From positions 1,302,001 to 1,366,000 of the forward strand of contig JAWWNJ010000032.1 of the NCBI GenBank assembly GCA_037176885.1: a DNA stretch of 64,000 nucleotides. Reading direction: 5' to 3'. Both the position numbers and the translations under genes were made by a program. Numbering within the stretch: the stretch's first letter is position 1; each line of letters begins with the position of its first letter. The notes under the pieces are model-generated. The model saw nothing but the letters and a program-made list of their open reading frames with translations. It was not told the DNA's origin and made no database searches. Source of the stretch: Favolaschia claudopus (Eukaryota > Basidiomycota > Agaricomycetes > Agaricales > Mycenaceae). This document shows positions 1 through 10,356 of this stretch, piece by piece.

Positions 1-276
1 CTCCCTGCTGTAACTTTAAGGAACCACAATGTGCTCGCGAATTTGGCCAAATGGTACGAAGAGAAATGACGGGCTTCCCGCTACGTTCGCTTACCTAGAG
101 GTTTGTAAGGAAATGAGAGAAATTAAATGGAATGCGTGTGCTGAACCCGCAAAATGAGGATCCCGATCATCGTGGTCCGGAAGAACTGGTGAACGAGTTT
201 CGGCCGATGTTCGGACTAACTATGGGCATTGCCCGAAACAGCCCGAACACCCAAACAGTTTGGTTCCCTCCACGTC

Positions 277-1076
277 ATGAATGACCTTACGCCCGTCAAA
301 TGCGTTCTGTTAGGCGACACCGGCGTCGGGAAGGCTGGTTTGGCCGCTTCTGCTCTATGACCCGACGCATCTCACCGCGAAACAGACGAGATTACTCAAC
401 TTGTTTGCCTACTCGCCATTCGGTGAGGGTTGGCCGGTGCGCATCGCGAACTCAAGCAGCGTCGGATGACTAATCACTGAGATACAGCTGGTTAACGACT
501 GGGCAATCATGCATTACATGGTGAAAGACAAAACTTACGGGTTCGAAGTACTCGATATCTCTGCGTTTTCAGGAAGCGCGGAACTCACACGTTTCCGCCG
601 TGCTGCATGCTCACAAGCAGACGTCTTTGTCCTATGTTTTAGCCTCGCACTTCCAAGCTCGTTGGCTTCTATCCGGGACGACTACATTCAAGAGGCAAAT
701 CACTATCGTCCAGGCGCGCCTTGCATTGTAGTGGCGACGCACCTCGATTTGCCTGGTTTTGATGCCGAGGGCGGACAAGAGAGTATATCGCACGCCCATG
801 GGGAGAAGCTAGCATTCGAAATTGGGGCGAAAGGATATTTTGAATGTTCAGCCGAGCCTAGTCGCGATTTGCGGGAGAGCGCCAAAGACGTACGGCCAGT
901 GTTCGACCTGGTGAGTCCAGATCCTTGTGTCTTCCTCACGGAGAGTTGCTGCGTCAGGAAATTGACTACATATCTCAACTTTTCAGGCTCTTCAGAGTGC
1001 CATTGCTCACAAAGCTCAGACAAGAAAACAGTGCCCCGAACCGACGAGAAGCCGACGGAGGTGTGTCGTTGTGTGA
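277..1076 (+). CDS. Degenerate Rho-family small GTPase with CaaX box
   Basis: Rho/Rac-like GTPase, a family that switches signalling at membranes after prenylation. The start at 277 opens with MNDLTPVKCVLLGDTGVGKAG, a P-loop in which the Ser/Thr after GK is Ala. An intron with a CTAAT branch site and acceptor at 487 leads to the exon at 488. That exon has ADVFVLCFSL, THLDL (for TKLDL) and FECSA, all Rho landmarks. Switch II, normally DTAGQE, reads DISAFSGS. A second intron (911-986, GTGAGT...CAG) joins the last exon, which ends in a basic stretch and CVVV followed by TGA, a good CaaX box. The first exon cannot be joined in one frame: the ATG frame stops at 358-360, and the +1 frame continues with LLLYDPTHL. 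This part is therefore frameshifted or has an unrecognised intron. Loss of P-loop and switch residues argues against normal GTP hydrolysis. It may be a pseudo-GTPase or a decaying gene. Confidence 0.6.
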
Positions 1077-3440
1077 CACCACATCCCACACCGAGCTGCT
1101 CCTTCCCGTCGACGACGATACCCACCCGCCGCCGTTTGCCCTCTTTTTGTTGGACAGGCATTATATCCTCCACCTCCGATTTTGGCGTTCGTGCTTCCCG
1201 TCCAAGTATACTGGTGCACATGTTGCGGGATGCTCGGCATTCCTCGGCCTGCTAGTACTCCGCCATGCAGAAGTCTCCATCGTTTTCCGTCTGCAAGATG
1301 GTTCTGTGCGGTCATATGACGCGTGTTTTTCTCCGCTGCTTCGCTCGCTCCCCCCCTCCCCCTTTCCTCCTGCAATTTTGCCACACACATGGATCGTATG
1401 CAGACAGATGCCTCCCTCCGGCTATCTTGTTACCTGCTAGGCTTTGAGGTGGCTGAGGCGAGGCGAAGGGCCCGCCGTAGCCCTCGTTCGACGGTCGCGG
1501 GTCTACCGCGGATAGCTAGCCGTATGACACAATATCCAAACGCTCCGCCTGCGCAAACGCCGCCCCCTCAGCCCAAGTCTGCAGCGGATCACTCTCCACT
1601 CGGTTCTCAAACCTGGCTCGTCTTCCAATCTGTCAGCTGATCGGTCGGTCAGCTCATATTCTTCTTACGCTTTCGGTTAAAGCTGACATTCATACACAAC
1701 TCCGGTGTAGCGTATCACCAATATCCTCAAGCCTCACGGTTTTGCTGTCGAAGCAGTCGTTGCCCAGATCAAATCGAGGAGTCGCTGCCCACCCTATACA
1801 TGCCCAATCAACCACCGCTGTCTCTGGCTTCCTTTGATTTAGAAGCTGTCCCTTCGCACAGCGAGCATGGTGATTCCTGCAGCGTGTGGACGTGTCTCTC
1901 CGCCTTCTCTCACCGCTTCAATCGTTGGCGGGGCATCACGGCTTTTGGGTGGTGCCAAGCTGCGCTGTGAATGCATGGGCCTACGGGTGCCGGTGCTGCC
2001 GCGTTGTCGGGATGCGCTGAGCCGACGCTCTCCCCGTCGCTCGCCGGATTCGGAGCTTACATAGTGCCTTCTCTCTTGATGCGGAGAGTATGGAATATTC
2101 GGGTGGATGATGCTTCTCACTTCCCAATTGGTGCTACGACCACGGCGACGAAACGATTGTGCGAGCCAAGGATCGTAGGTCTGGGTGGGACTTGGATCTT
2201 CGCAGACGGACCGAGATTCGAGGGTGGCGCGGCGGTAGCGGCGACGAGTAGAGTGCAGGTATTAGAAGGCAGAATCACCTCGCGGCATAAAGCGAGTATA
2301 CCGTCTTTTGAATCTGAGGCCCTTTCTCGCCTCACGGACGTGGATATCTTCTTCGACTGCCAACGCGCCAACCATCGCTTTCGCGGTGTTTCCTTTTCTC
2401 CTTCCCGGATAGAGGATGACAATGGGATTTCAGATTCGCGTACTGCATGTGAAAACGTATTCTTTGGTGCGAGGAGTAGTTTGGAGAACGTAAGGGTTGG
2501 CACTTAACAGTGCGTATGGGTCTTTTCTTGTCGCTGCAATGTTACGCTGAAGACCTTCGCTCTGTTGCAAGTAGTCTGCTATACGCTTGATTTACCACGC
2601 GTTCCCTTCGATGGACATGCACATGGCTGGGCGAAGCTTGGCAAGACTTTCAGTCCCGCATACGAGCTTGATTCTACAATAATCACTTCAGCTTACTTCA
2701 TATCGTTTTCTGCTGCGTGTCAAGGCGCAGACTCGTCTGATGGCAAGATCTGAAGACAGTCACTTCGTCGGCGTTTCACTATTGGCCGGGCGAAATTCCA
2801 TGCGGAGCAGCGATGGCCATGGGCGCTGCACAGTCTCCATGGTATCGTCGGCGCGAAGCCATCGTTGCTGCCGTCAATGGTTCTTTAGGATTGCAATTGA
2901 AGCGACTACTTCACGGGTCTACAACGTCGCCCCCCTTTCGCAACATCTTAAATTCTCGTCTTCGAAGTACTGGCGCGTTCTGTGTGCGCGGTAGACTCAT
3001 CATCATGCGATGCTTGATCGTCTCCTGCGTTCCAGCTGTATCATGCCTTGATCTTTGGGATGCGTAGACGCGCGAGGCGACGAGAGCGAGGACCCGCACT
3101 ATTACGCCGATGCGTATCTGGAGCTATCGCCGTGGTGCGTCGAGGCTCGAGACTAGTACTGGTACTCGGCCCCGGCGCGCAGCTGAAGCTATGCATAGTA
3201 TGGCTGACGCAGGTCTCCGAGACAATGCCTTGAAGGCGACCCTACTCCCTCTTTGCATTGAATGTGTTCGCCGATGATATGCCCCGTTGTTAGTTAGCTC
3301 CCCTCCGCTGCAATTCCTACCTCTTGTATTCGTGTTTGGTGCCAGTACAGAGGGCGAATCTTCAATACAGATATTTACGTATACATAGGCCGTGGAATTG
3401 GAATTGATACGGAGTTCTCGTTCTCATTTTTGCTCTATCC
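1077..3440. other. Unassigned region with weak coding-like stretches
   Basis: No gene is recognised here. A pyrimidine-rich tract lies near 1340-1375. The stretch about 1800-2507 stays open in places (from 1971 a 178-codon frame with the segment VDIFFDCQRANHRFRGVSF), and 2740-3060 has two overlapping short open frames. None matches a family I know, and the frames shift without clear splice sites. It may be a decayed gene or chance openness in GC-balanced DNA. Confidence 0.3.
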
Positions 3441-3460
3441 GTCGGGGAGGGCATGCGGGG

Positions 3461-3488
3461 TCCCGTTTTGGCAATATATTTACCAAAT
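3461..3488 (+). promoter_or_regulatory. Inverted-repeat element, copy 1 (F-box gene 1)
   Basis: TCCCGTTTTGG, an 11-nt spacer, then CCAAAT. It lies 52 bp upstream of the F-box start at 3540. The same layout with the same spacer length occurs six more times in the window. It reads as a bipartite palindromic binding site, by inference only. Confidence 0.45.
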
Positions 3489-3539
3489 ACAGAAGTGTAA
3501 CAGCGTGACCCAATTTCACCCTGCTTTCGCCTTTACTGC

Positions 3540-5027
3540 ATGGATCCAGTCAACCAGTACACCGACATTGCATCCCCTGCTTCTAGATCTGCTCTCAGAG
3601 CACGTCTCGCTGAGATCGACTCCGAACTCCACGAACTGCACGCGCGAATCGAGCAACTCGAAACAACGCGAAAACCGGTGGCAAACGCTCTAGACGCCAT
3701 CGTATACCCCATCCTCACTCTTCCTGTTGAAATAACCTCCGAGATATTCGCACACCACTTTAATGAAGCCCTTCTTGATGTAGACGGGCTTCCTCTTTGC
3801 AGTCTACGCACAGCACACGACAATGGGCCGCTGATTCTGTCCCAAGTCTGCAGAGCTTGGCGAAACATTGCAATTAATACACATTCCATGTGGTGCCGAG
3901 TCTACGCCTCGGGCCGCCACCTTGGTCGGCCAAAGTGGCGGAAACTCCTCGAATCCTGGCTTTCACGCGCTGGCAATCAAATGCTTTATCTTGACCTTAC
4001 TGATGCACGCCACTTCAGCAATTTATTTCCGGCAGTCGTTCCACATTCAGCCCATTGGCAGGTCCTCAAATGCTGCATAGGTGGCGATTGGACATCCATC
4101 TCCACTCTCGTCGACACTGTTCGGGGAAGAACTCCACTCCTGCACGAATTCGGTGTTTGGTGGAAAGGACCGAGTGACTTTACGACGACGGCCCCCATTT
4201 CTGCATTCTCTGATGCACCCGAACTTCGGAAAGTAATTCTACACTATTTGCCACCAGAAAAGATCACCCTTCCTTGGGCTCAACTGACGCATCTCACCCT
4301 TTCCGGCCAAAAAATCACCAACGGTATCGCGATTTTGCACCTCACCGAGGGCCTCGAAGAGCTGTCCATCGATCTGTACGGCTCTGCTTCTAGTGAGACT
4401 CAGCCAGTTGTCCTAGGTCGCGTGCATAGGCTTGTGCTTCCGAGCAGATACGGCTACATTCCAAAAGCCCTCTCCTGTGTCACGCTTCCCAAGCTTCGTT
4501 CCCTCGAAATCGGTGAGATAGGTATGGCGGAAGATGCGGATGCGCTGCTCACGTTTGCCAAACGATCGCATTGCACCTTGGAATCTGTATCCTTGCCTGG
4601 GGACGCGGAGCAACATCTGACCATGTACGCTCTCGAGTCGAAGGCCATTGGGATAGCTGGTCATGTCAGCGTTCCAGACATCGACTGGTCTCTGGGTGAG
4701 CTGGAGCAATTTTTCAACCGAATCGGTGGAGACTCCGCTTTCTTGCCGAACATGCGGTCCCTGTATCTTCTGCGTTGCGGAACGGTGGTCCCGTTTGCAG
4801 CATTGGCCGATATGCTTTGGTCGAGGTCATACAACCGTGCCGGGCAACCCAGATTGGAATCGTTCCGCCTCATTCAGACATACTGCCAAGGTCCAGATCA
4901 TGCGATAGATCCTGCAATAGCAGAGAAGCTTCGTGCTTTGATGGACGACGGGCTTGACATATATATTGAAGGGCTAGACGAAATGGTGCTGTTGCTCGCG
5001 CTCATTCCCTTCATATCCTTTGGCTGA
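3540..5027 (+). CDS. F-box domain protein 1 (coiled coil, F-box, LRR-like)
   Basis: Agaricomycete F-box protein, presumably a substrate receptor of an SCF ubiquitin ligase (family knowledge). It is a single exon of 495 codons. Residues about 18-50 form a charged heptad coiled coil (ALRARLAEIDSELHELHAR). Residues about 54-100 are an F-box-like domain with IVYPILTLPVEITSEIF and the later LSQVCRAWRNIAI helix. The rest is an irregular leucine-rich region with repeats such as LPWAQLTHLTLSGQ. The start is fixed by alignment with the paralogues at 8607, 10357 and 17934, all of which begin the coiled coil 15-20 residues after Met. The stop lies soon after the conserved GLDIYIEG end. No break is seen. 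Divergence between paralogues is mostly in the LRR part, as expected for substrate binding. Confidence 0.85.
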   Translation: MDPVNQYTDIASPASRSALRARLAEIDSELHELHARIEQLETTRKPVANALDAIVYPILTLPVEITSEIFAHHFNEALLDVDGLPLCSLRTAHDNGPLILSQVCRAWRNIAINTHSMWCRVYASGRHLGRPKWRKLLESWLSRAGNQMLYLDLTDARHFSNLFPAVVPHSAHWQVLKCCIGGDWTSISTLVDTVRGRTPLLHEFGVWWKGPSDFTTTAPISAFSDAPELRKVILHYLPPEKITLPWAQLTHLTLSGQKITNGIAILHLTEGLEELSIDLYGSASSETQPVVLGRVHRLVLPSRYGYIPKALSCVTLPKLRSLEIGEIGMAEDADALLTFAKRSHCTLESVSLPGDAEQHLTMYALESKAIGIAGHVSVPDIDWSLGELEQFFNRIGGDSAFLPNMRSLYLLRCGTVVPFAALADMLWSRSYNRAGQPRLESFRLIQTYCQGPDHAIDPAIAEKLRALMDDGLDIYIEGLDEMVLLLALIPFISFG

Positions 5028-6569
5028 TCGATATATTATCAGGGCAAGGCCGTTCTTTGGGCGAGCAAATAAAACGTGCTGTTGGGTCTGTTGTTTTTGT
5101 GCGTCCGAGCAGGAATCGAGTCGCGGTGAAGGCTATGACACGTAGTTTTACTCCTCCATGAACATATAAAGTGCGATTCACGTTCCGGGGAATTTTTGCT
5201 GCGCAAGTCTCAAGAGCTCTCAAGATCATCATCTGAACGCATAGATAAACATTATTATTAAACAAATCAGGAGCAAAATCACGGAATCTACTTCCAAAAC
5301 GCACATTATCAGAGGTTATAAGCTTTCGCTCTCGCGCCTCTCCCCCCAACTTTTTCGTCAAACGCAAGTCAAACGGCCAAAACCACAAAAGTTAAGTCAC
5401 CGTTTCGGCCGATCATTACCGACTTTTCGTCTCTTCCTCCATGACCTCTCCTCAAGCCTTCAGGGCTCAGAGTCGCAGCATGCTCTCCTCACTTACATCT
5501 CAGGCTGCTCGGATCCACAGTATGGCTTTCTCAGTTTGAGATGGTACGCGTGGATGAGGAGTATCGAGATAAGTACGCCTTTAACGCGAAGATAGTATTC
5601 GTCTAGCAGTCTACAGTGCCGTCGTTGACGACGCTGACAACCGCACGTGTGGGGGGCCGATGGTGGCGTGCAAGGATGAGGGACTTGGAGAGCTGTACGG
5701 CTTAATGTTTGAAAGAGATGAGACTGAGGACATGGAGTAGACAATTGTGAGCTGATATTCTCGGTTTTCGTCTATCACAGCATGTTAACAATTTCGTTGG
5801 TCTTCAGCCACTTGGGCAAGCGATGTAGGCGCAGACACAGTTAAAGAACGGCATGTCCACGACAATGAGCAATCCTTGATTCTGTTATGGAATGCCTTGG
5901 TCTCTGGCGTCTTGCTGCTTCGGTATCTTCGGTCTCATTGGCACTCGCAGATGATAGCTTGTACTCATCTTCACGCTCAAGGTTTCTGCCTTATTGATAC
6001 ATGGGATCACAAGAAGGCAAACAAACCCTTCGCATCCATGATCATGGCAGCTTGCGACTTCGAGATAGAGATACAGGTGAGTCTTCTGAATCTTAGGCTT
6101 ATCCACAGCTTAGTTAGAAACTTACCCAAGCTGCCGATTACCATGCGGCCCTCCTGCATGAGAGTGTGCGCACAAACTCACTGCAAGCACCAATTCGTCG
6201 CTTATTCGGGCCGCCTTCGGTCATACCTGCGAATTTCGTTTGGGTGTATATCAGATACAATTTCATGTAGATGCATCCACTGCGATGCGAGGCCGCACAG
6301 GGTCTTCACCCTGGTCTATCTTCTTATGGCCCCTTCATCGCGGGTGGCGCTCGGGTGCTCGCGCCTTCGTGCGCGACGTCCGATCCCGCCGTTTGTGGGC
6401 TTGCTCGCATGGAGGAACTCAATCAGCCGCCGCACGCGAAGTTTTGTGCTCTTGCTTCTTTCTCGATGCTGAGCCACCCGACCAACACCCGACTCCTTTT
6501 ACACTGGAGCAGCGGTGCTACGGGCCGGCATTTTCGGTATCACCCCGCATGTACCTAGCCAGATGTATG
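5028..6569. other. Intergenic, no gene recognised
   Basis: Only short frames occur. A 198-codon plus frame at 5876-6472 has no family resemblance and a mixed Cys/Arg-rich composition typical of chance openness. A short Ser-rich frame begins at the ATG near 5441 and soon stops. Confidence 0.3.
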
Positions 6570-6880
6570 TCGGCTAGGCGGACGGGGGAGTAGATGAGGG
6601 TGAGATGTGATGGACGCCAGACCTCCAAGCAGTGTGACGGATGCGCATACTCGTTTGGTGAGTAACTTTCCCGTGTGAGGGGCTTTACCCAGCTCATTCG
6701 TTCTCTCTTAGCCTTCTATATTGTCACCGTTCGCGATGCAGCCGTCCAAAACATTCATACTCTACGCTCTTTCGCGGATGTATGTGGACATTTCCTGCCT
6801 ACGACACTTATGCGCCGCTCAAGTAAGCGCAGACATGGCTTTCTTTTGTCGACGGGCAGTGTCTTTGGATGACGGTAAAT
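6570..6880 (+). pseudogene. Relic of a Zn2Cys6 transcription factor N-terminus
   Basis: From 6597 the frame reads MRVRCDGRQTSKQCDGCAYS, which matches the second half of a fungal binuclear zinc cluster (R-x-R-C-D-G...C-x2-C). It is followed by a GTGAGT splice donor and an acceptor near 6714. The next stretch, PSKTFILYALSRMYVDISCL, resembles the linker and coiled coil that follow such clusters. The first Cys pair is not intact, and an in-frame TAG lies at 6594-6596 immediately before the ATG. No middle-homology region is readable downstream. Family members are nuclear gene regulators; this copy is decayed. Confidence 0.4.
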
Positions 6881-8457
6881 GGCATCCCCGTACCGCCTAT
6901 GCACCCTCGCGCCCTCGTTCTCTCTCAGAATCAAATCCAGATCAGACCCGACCGAGCAGTCTCAGTGTCGAGCTCGCATCCAGTCAGGACGCTATTATCT
7001 TTCGTCACGCCCCTACCCCCGTCTATGTCCCCGGCGCTCGTCGTACAGTACGCCTTCGGTGTTGACGTTGACAAACGCCGTTGTCCTGCACGGAAGTCTC
7101 GTTGCTATGAGGAGTCCACCGCCTACATGCATCTCCTCGAAGCATCAACGCTCCTCCACTGCTCCAGATCACTTGCTTAGCTACTCATGCCTTCGGAGCT
7201 GGAGGTGCTGCGCGGAGCCTTCTTCTCACCCCGATGCGCGTGCTTGGATTGGATGGATCGATGTTGAGGTGCAGGCGGCAATGGTGGGATTGTATGCGCG
7301 CCATGACGCCGTTTTGCTACCGTGGTGGGTGGATGCCAGAGGATCCATGCCGACCTCTCACGCTGATCCTTCCGCTTCCCTACCCCCCTTTTCGCATCAA
7401 GTACCGTGGTTAACGGGACCGGTCCCGTTGTTGTTCTCGTTGCCCTTCGTGGCCACTCTTCCGCGCCTCCAAATTTTCAAAATCCGTCGAGAGATATGCA
7501 GCATCGTTGAGGGGCTGGAGGGAGCGCATTTGCGTTTTTGTTCCATCTGCGAATGGAGGAAGGAAGGAAGCAGACGAGGAAGCAGATGAGGAGCACTGGC
7601 AGGACCAACAGACTTTCGCTCTCGGTTATTTAGATACCAGAGTCGGTGCTGAGACGCCGGGTCTCCAAAGGTGCTGAGGGGGAACGAGTTGGGCTGCACT
7701 GCGATCGCCGGTGCTGCTACCGGGTCTTCTTTCGCGACGGAGTGCCATGTCGTGATTCGGGCGTGTCAGTGGAACCTTATCCGGGCTTGGCAAATGCCAT
7801 GTATGCAATCGTTACGCCTGCGCTTTGCGTGGTGTCTTGTTCTAATCCGGACGCCTCATTGGCGGTATCGACATGACCTAAGTTAGCTCATACGGTATTC
7901 ACTCGCTGCCAAATGCATGCCATTTGGCACCGTTCGTCTTTCGTTCCTCTGAGAGTGTGGGGACGTTTGTGCGATCGGACAGGGCGATTCAGGCCGACTA
8001 TTCTCTTCTCTCGAGCAACTTCGCCACCGTTGATGACAGCACCCAGTTTCGGCAATGCCCCTCACTACCCGTCCTCTCGTAGCTCGCGTCTAGAATGGGC
8101 GATTCCCCGCATCCCTTCCATTGATACATCTCCTGGATGGCCCCGCCGTCGGGAAATCTGTGGCTCTCGGTCTCCATTCTACGAGCGATATTCTACGCGT
8201 CTGTGACGGAGCACTGATTATTTTGCACCCGCTGCAGAGGCTCGTGGGATCTGAGCCTCGATTCTCCGTCAAAATGGCATCATTCGTAGTACCTATACGT
8301 ATACGACAGGTGCCTGTAATACATATCGAAGATGCACAGCACTTGTTGTTGTGCTAATAGGTGCATCGTACCTTGAACTATCTGTAGCTACCTAGGTCTT
8401 GAGTAAGGCATGAAATCCATAATATAGGTGACCGGAGGGTAGAGTTCGAGGAAGACA
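6881..8457. other. Unassigned region, probably continuing decayed sequence
   Basis: Open stretches exist (a 236-codon plus frame at 6879-7589 and a 97-codon plus frame at 7913-8206) but they carry no recognisable domain. They may be remains of the zinc-cluster gene that starts near 6570. Nothing can be supported beyond that. Confidence 0.25.
7907..7929. repeat. Perfect short palindrome, 9-bp arms
   Basis: TGCCAAATG is followed by five bases (CATGC) and its exact reverse complement CATTTGGCA. The arms contain the same CCAAAT/ATTTGG words as the inverted repeats near the F-box genes, but facing outward and with different spacing. Function unknown. Confidence 0.5.
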
Positions 8458-8485
8458 TCCGGATTTGGCAATTATCCTCCCATAT
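8458..8485 (+). promoter_or_regulatory. Inverted-repeat element, copy 2 (F-box gene 2)
   Basis: TCCGGATTTGG, an 11-nt spacer, then CCATAT (degenerate second arm). It lies 122 bp upstream of the F-box ATG at 8607 and is followed by a GTCACGCAATGTCACGC stretch that also follows the copies at 17856 and 19717 in similar form. Confidence 0.4.
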
Positions 8486-8606
8486 TGGGCAGTCGTCACG
8501 CAATGTCACGCATCTCCACACTCTGAGTCTCGGTGAGTCAGGCCAGCTCAACTTACATGCGGTTTGCCTTTTAACTTGTCTGTTCTCGTTCCCCCCTCAT
8601 TCTGCT

Positions 8607-10154
8607 ATGCACTCAGCCACTCAAGACCCGGATTCGGCCTCGAATCCTTCCAACTCGTCTCTCAGAAACCGGCTCACGGAACTTTCCTTCCAAATCGAGG
8701 AGCTATATTCACAAATCGAGCGCCTTGAAGCCAAACGCAAATCGATCGCGACGGCCTTGGACGCTATCGTATACCCAATTCTTTCCCTTCCCGTCGACAT
8801 CACAACCGAAATATTTGTGCATTACTTTGATGACCTCCTCGACGCAAGCAAGCTTCAGGTTCCTGTCTTCAATTTAGACAAAGCATGCCATGCGGGTCCA
8901 CTTCGCCTGTCCCACGTCTGCAAAGAATGGCGCTCCATTGCATTCGAAATGCCTTCCTTGTGGAATCGCGTACAAGCATCGTTATTTTCAAAGAAGGACT
9001 TTCGGAAACTCCTTGAATGCTGGCTTCCGCGCACAGGCAGCCATATGCTGTTTCTAGATCTAACGGATTACGAATACCGAACTACCCTGCTGTTTCCATC
9101 ACTCGCATCCTATTCCTCCAGATGGCGTGCATTTAGGTGCTCTCTAAATATCCCTATCTCTTTCCCAATCGACACCATCCAGGGTCGCATCCCACTCCTG
9201 CGCGAACTCCATGTGTGTTCCTCGAGCGAGTCCTTCGAAGGTCATGCTATCACAGCATTCTCCGAGGCCCCTGAATTACGGAAAGTTCAGCTATATCGCT
9301 TGCCGCCAGGATTGATCTCCCTTCCTTGGGCTCAGCTCACACATCTTACTCTACTTGGTCAGAGTATTGCCCACGGTATCGAGGTTTTGCATCAGACTCC
9401 AAACCTTGAAGAACTCTCCCTTGACCTGCGTCACCATTCTGGCGAGATTGCCGCTGCGCCAACACCAGTTATCCTTCATCATGTCCGCAAGCTTTCGCTT
9501 CCGAGCGAATTCAGGATTTCAAAATTCCTTCACTATTTCACACTTCCTGCGCTTCGTTCATTCGACATCAAGCAGCTGTCATCCCCCCCACAAGACGGCG
9601 ATGTAGCAGCGGTGCTCGCCCTTTTCAGACTGTCCCATTGCGTTGTGGAGTCTGTGGTCTGCGGTGGTCGTTTCGAAGACATGGCACTGTCCACCTTGGC
9701 TATGACCGATATGGCCAGCAAAGTTACCCTTCATGCCAACTGGTTTCAAAGTACTCTGTCAAAGCTCTTTGTCCGTATCGCCACGAACCCCAACTTTTTG
9801 CCAAATCTAGAGTCTCTATATCTTCCAGATTGCGAGACGGGCATACCGTTTGTTGAAATAGCCGATATGCTCTCTGCGAGATGGTACAACCGAGGAAACG
9901 CGCCTAGACTGAAAACATTTCACCTCATTCGAAAAGCCGGTTCTGTGGATCATATTCCAGAGGCCTCCGTCGTAGACAAGCTTCGGGCTCTGATGGATGA
10001 CGGGGTTGATATTCGAATCGAGACCACGACCAAGCGGAAAATCCCAAGCGTAGAGACGAACTTCCGGTATTTGTCTCCATTTTTTGTTTGTATTCTGCTG
10101 CTTATCAAGTCGAAGTATCACCTCAGACAAGTCTCGATGTTGATTACTATCTAG
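8607..10154 (+). CDS. F-box domain protein 2
   Basis: Paralogue of the F-box protein at 3540, with 515 codons in one exon. It has the coiled coil LRNRLTELSFQIEELYSQIE, the F-box segment IVYPILSLPVDITTEIF, LSHVCKEWRSIAF, and the LRR-like motif LPWAQLTHLTLLGQ. The common C-terminal end is LRALMDDGVDIRIE, about 40 residues before the stop. The remaining tail, which is hydrophobic (SPFFVCILLLIKSKY), is not shared with the paralogues and may be untranslated sequence behind an unseen intron. Only about 200 bp separate it from the next F-box start, so the two are a tandem pair. Likely an SCF substrate adaptor, by family. Confidence 0.83.
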   Translation: MHSATQDPDSASNPSNSSLRNRLTELSFQIEELYSQIERLEAKRKSIATALDAIVYPILSLPVDITTEIFVHYFDDLLDASKLQVPVFNLDKACHAGPLRLSHVCKEWRSIAFEMPSLWNRVQASLFSKKDFRKLLECWLPRTGSHMLFLDLTDYEYRTTLLFPSLASYSSRWRAFRCSLNIPISFPIDTIQGRIPLLRELHVCSSSESFEGHAITAFSEAPELRKVQLYRLPPGLISLPWAQLTHLTLLGQSIAHGIEVLHQTPNLEELSLDLRHHSGEIAAAPTPVILHHVRKLSLPSEFRISKFLHYFTLPALRSFDIKQLSSPPQDGDVAAVLALFRLSHCVVESVVCGGRFEDMALSTLAMTDMASKVTLHANWFQSTLSKLFVRIATNPNFLPNLESLYLPDCETGIPFVEIADMLSARWYNRGNAPRLKTFHLIRKAGSVDHIPEASVVDKLRALMDDGVDIRIETTTKRKIPSVETNFRYLSPFFVCILLLIKSKYHLRQVSMLITI

Positions 10155-10317
10155 TATATTGAGGGCTGGAGGAGAAGAAAAAAGAGCGGCAAGGGCTCCG
10201 AGTCGGCGCACAATTCATACAAGTTACAGATCGAGTCCCTATCATTATCAGGGATTCTCTCTCGAAATTGCATTTGGTATTTCAGACATCGACCTCGGGG
10301 ACTGGCACGTTTCACCG

Positions 10318-10345
10318 TCCCGTTTTAGAAGGAGAATGCCCAAAT
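10318..10345 (+). promoter_or_regulatory. Inverted-repeat element, copy 3 (F-box gene 3)
   Basis: TCCCGTTTTAG, an 11-nt spacer, then CCAAAT, ending 11 bp before the proposed ATG at 10357. It contains an in-frame ATG (10336). If that start is used, the element would be partly translated. Confidence 0.4.
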
Positions 10346-10356
10346 TTGGTTGGTCC

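Noticed and set aside
10159..10356. Upstream extension of F-box gene 3 to the first open codon
   Set aside because: The extra 66 codons have no counterpart in paralogues and include the shared promoter-like inverted repeat.
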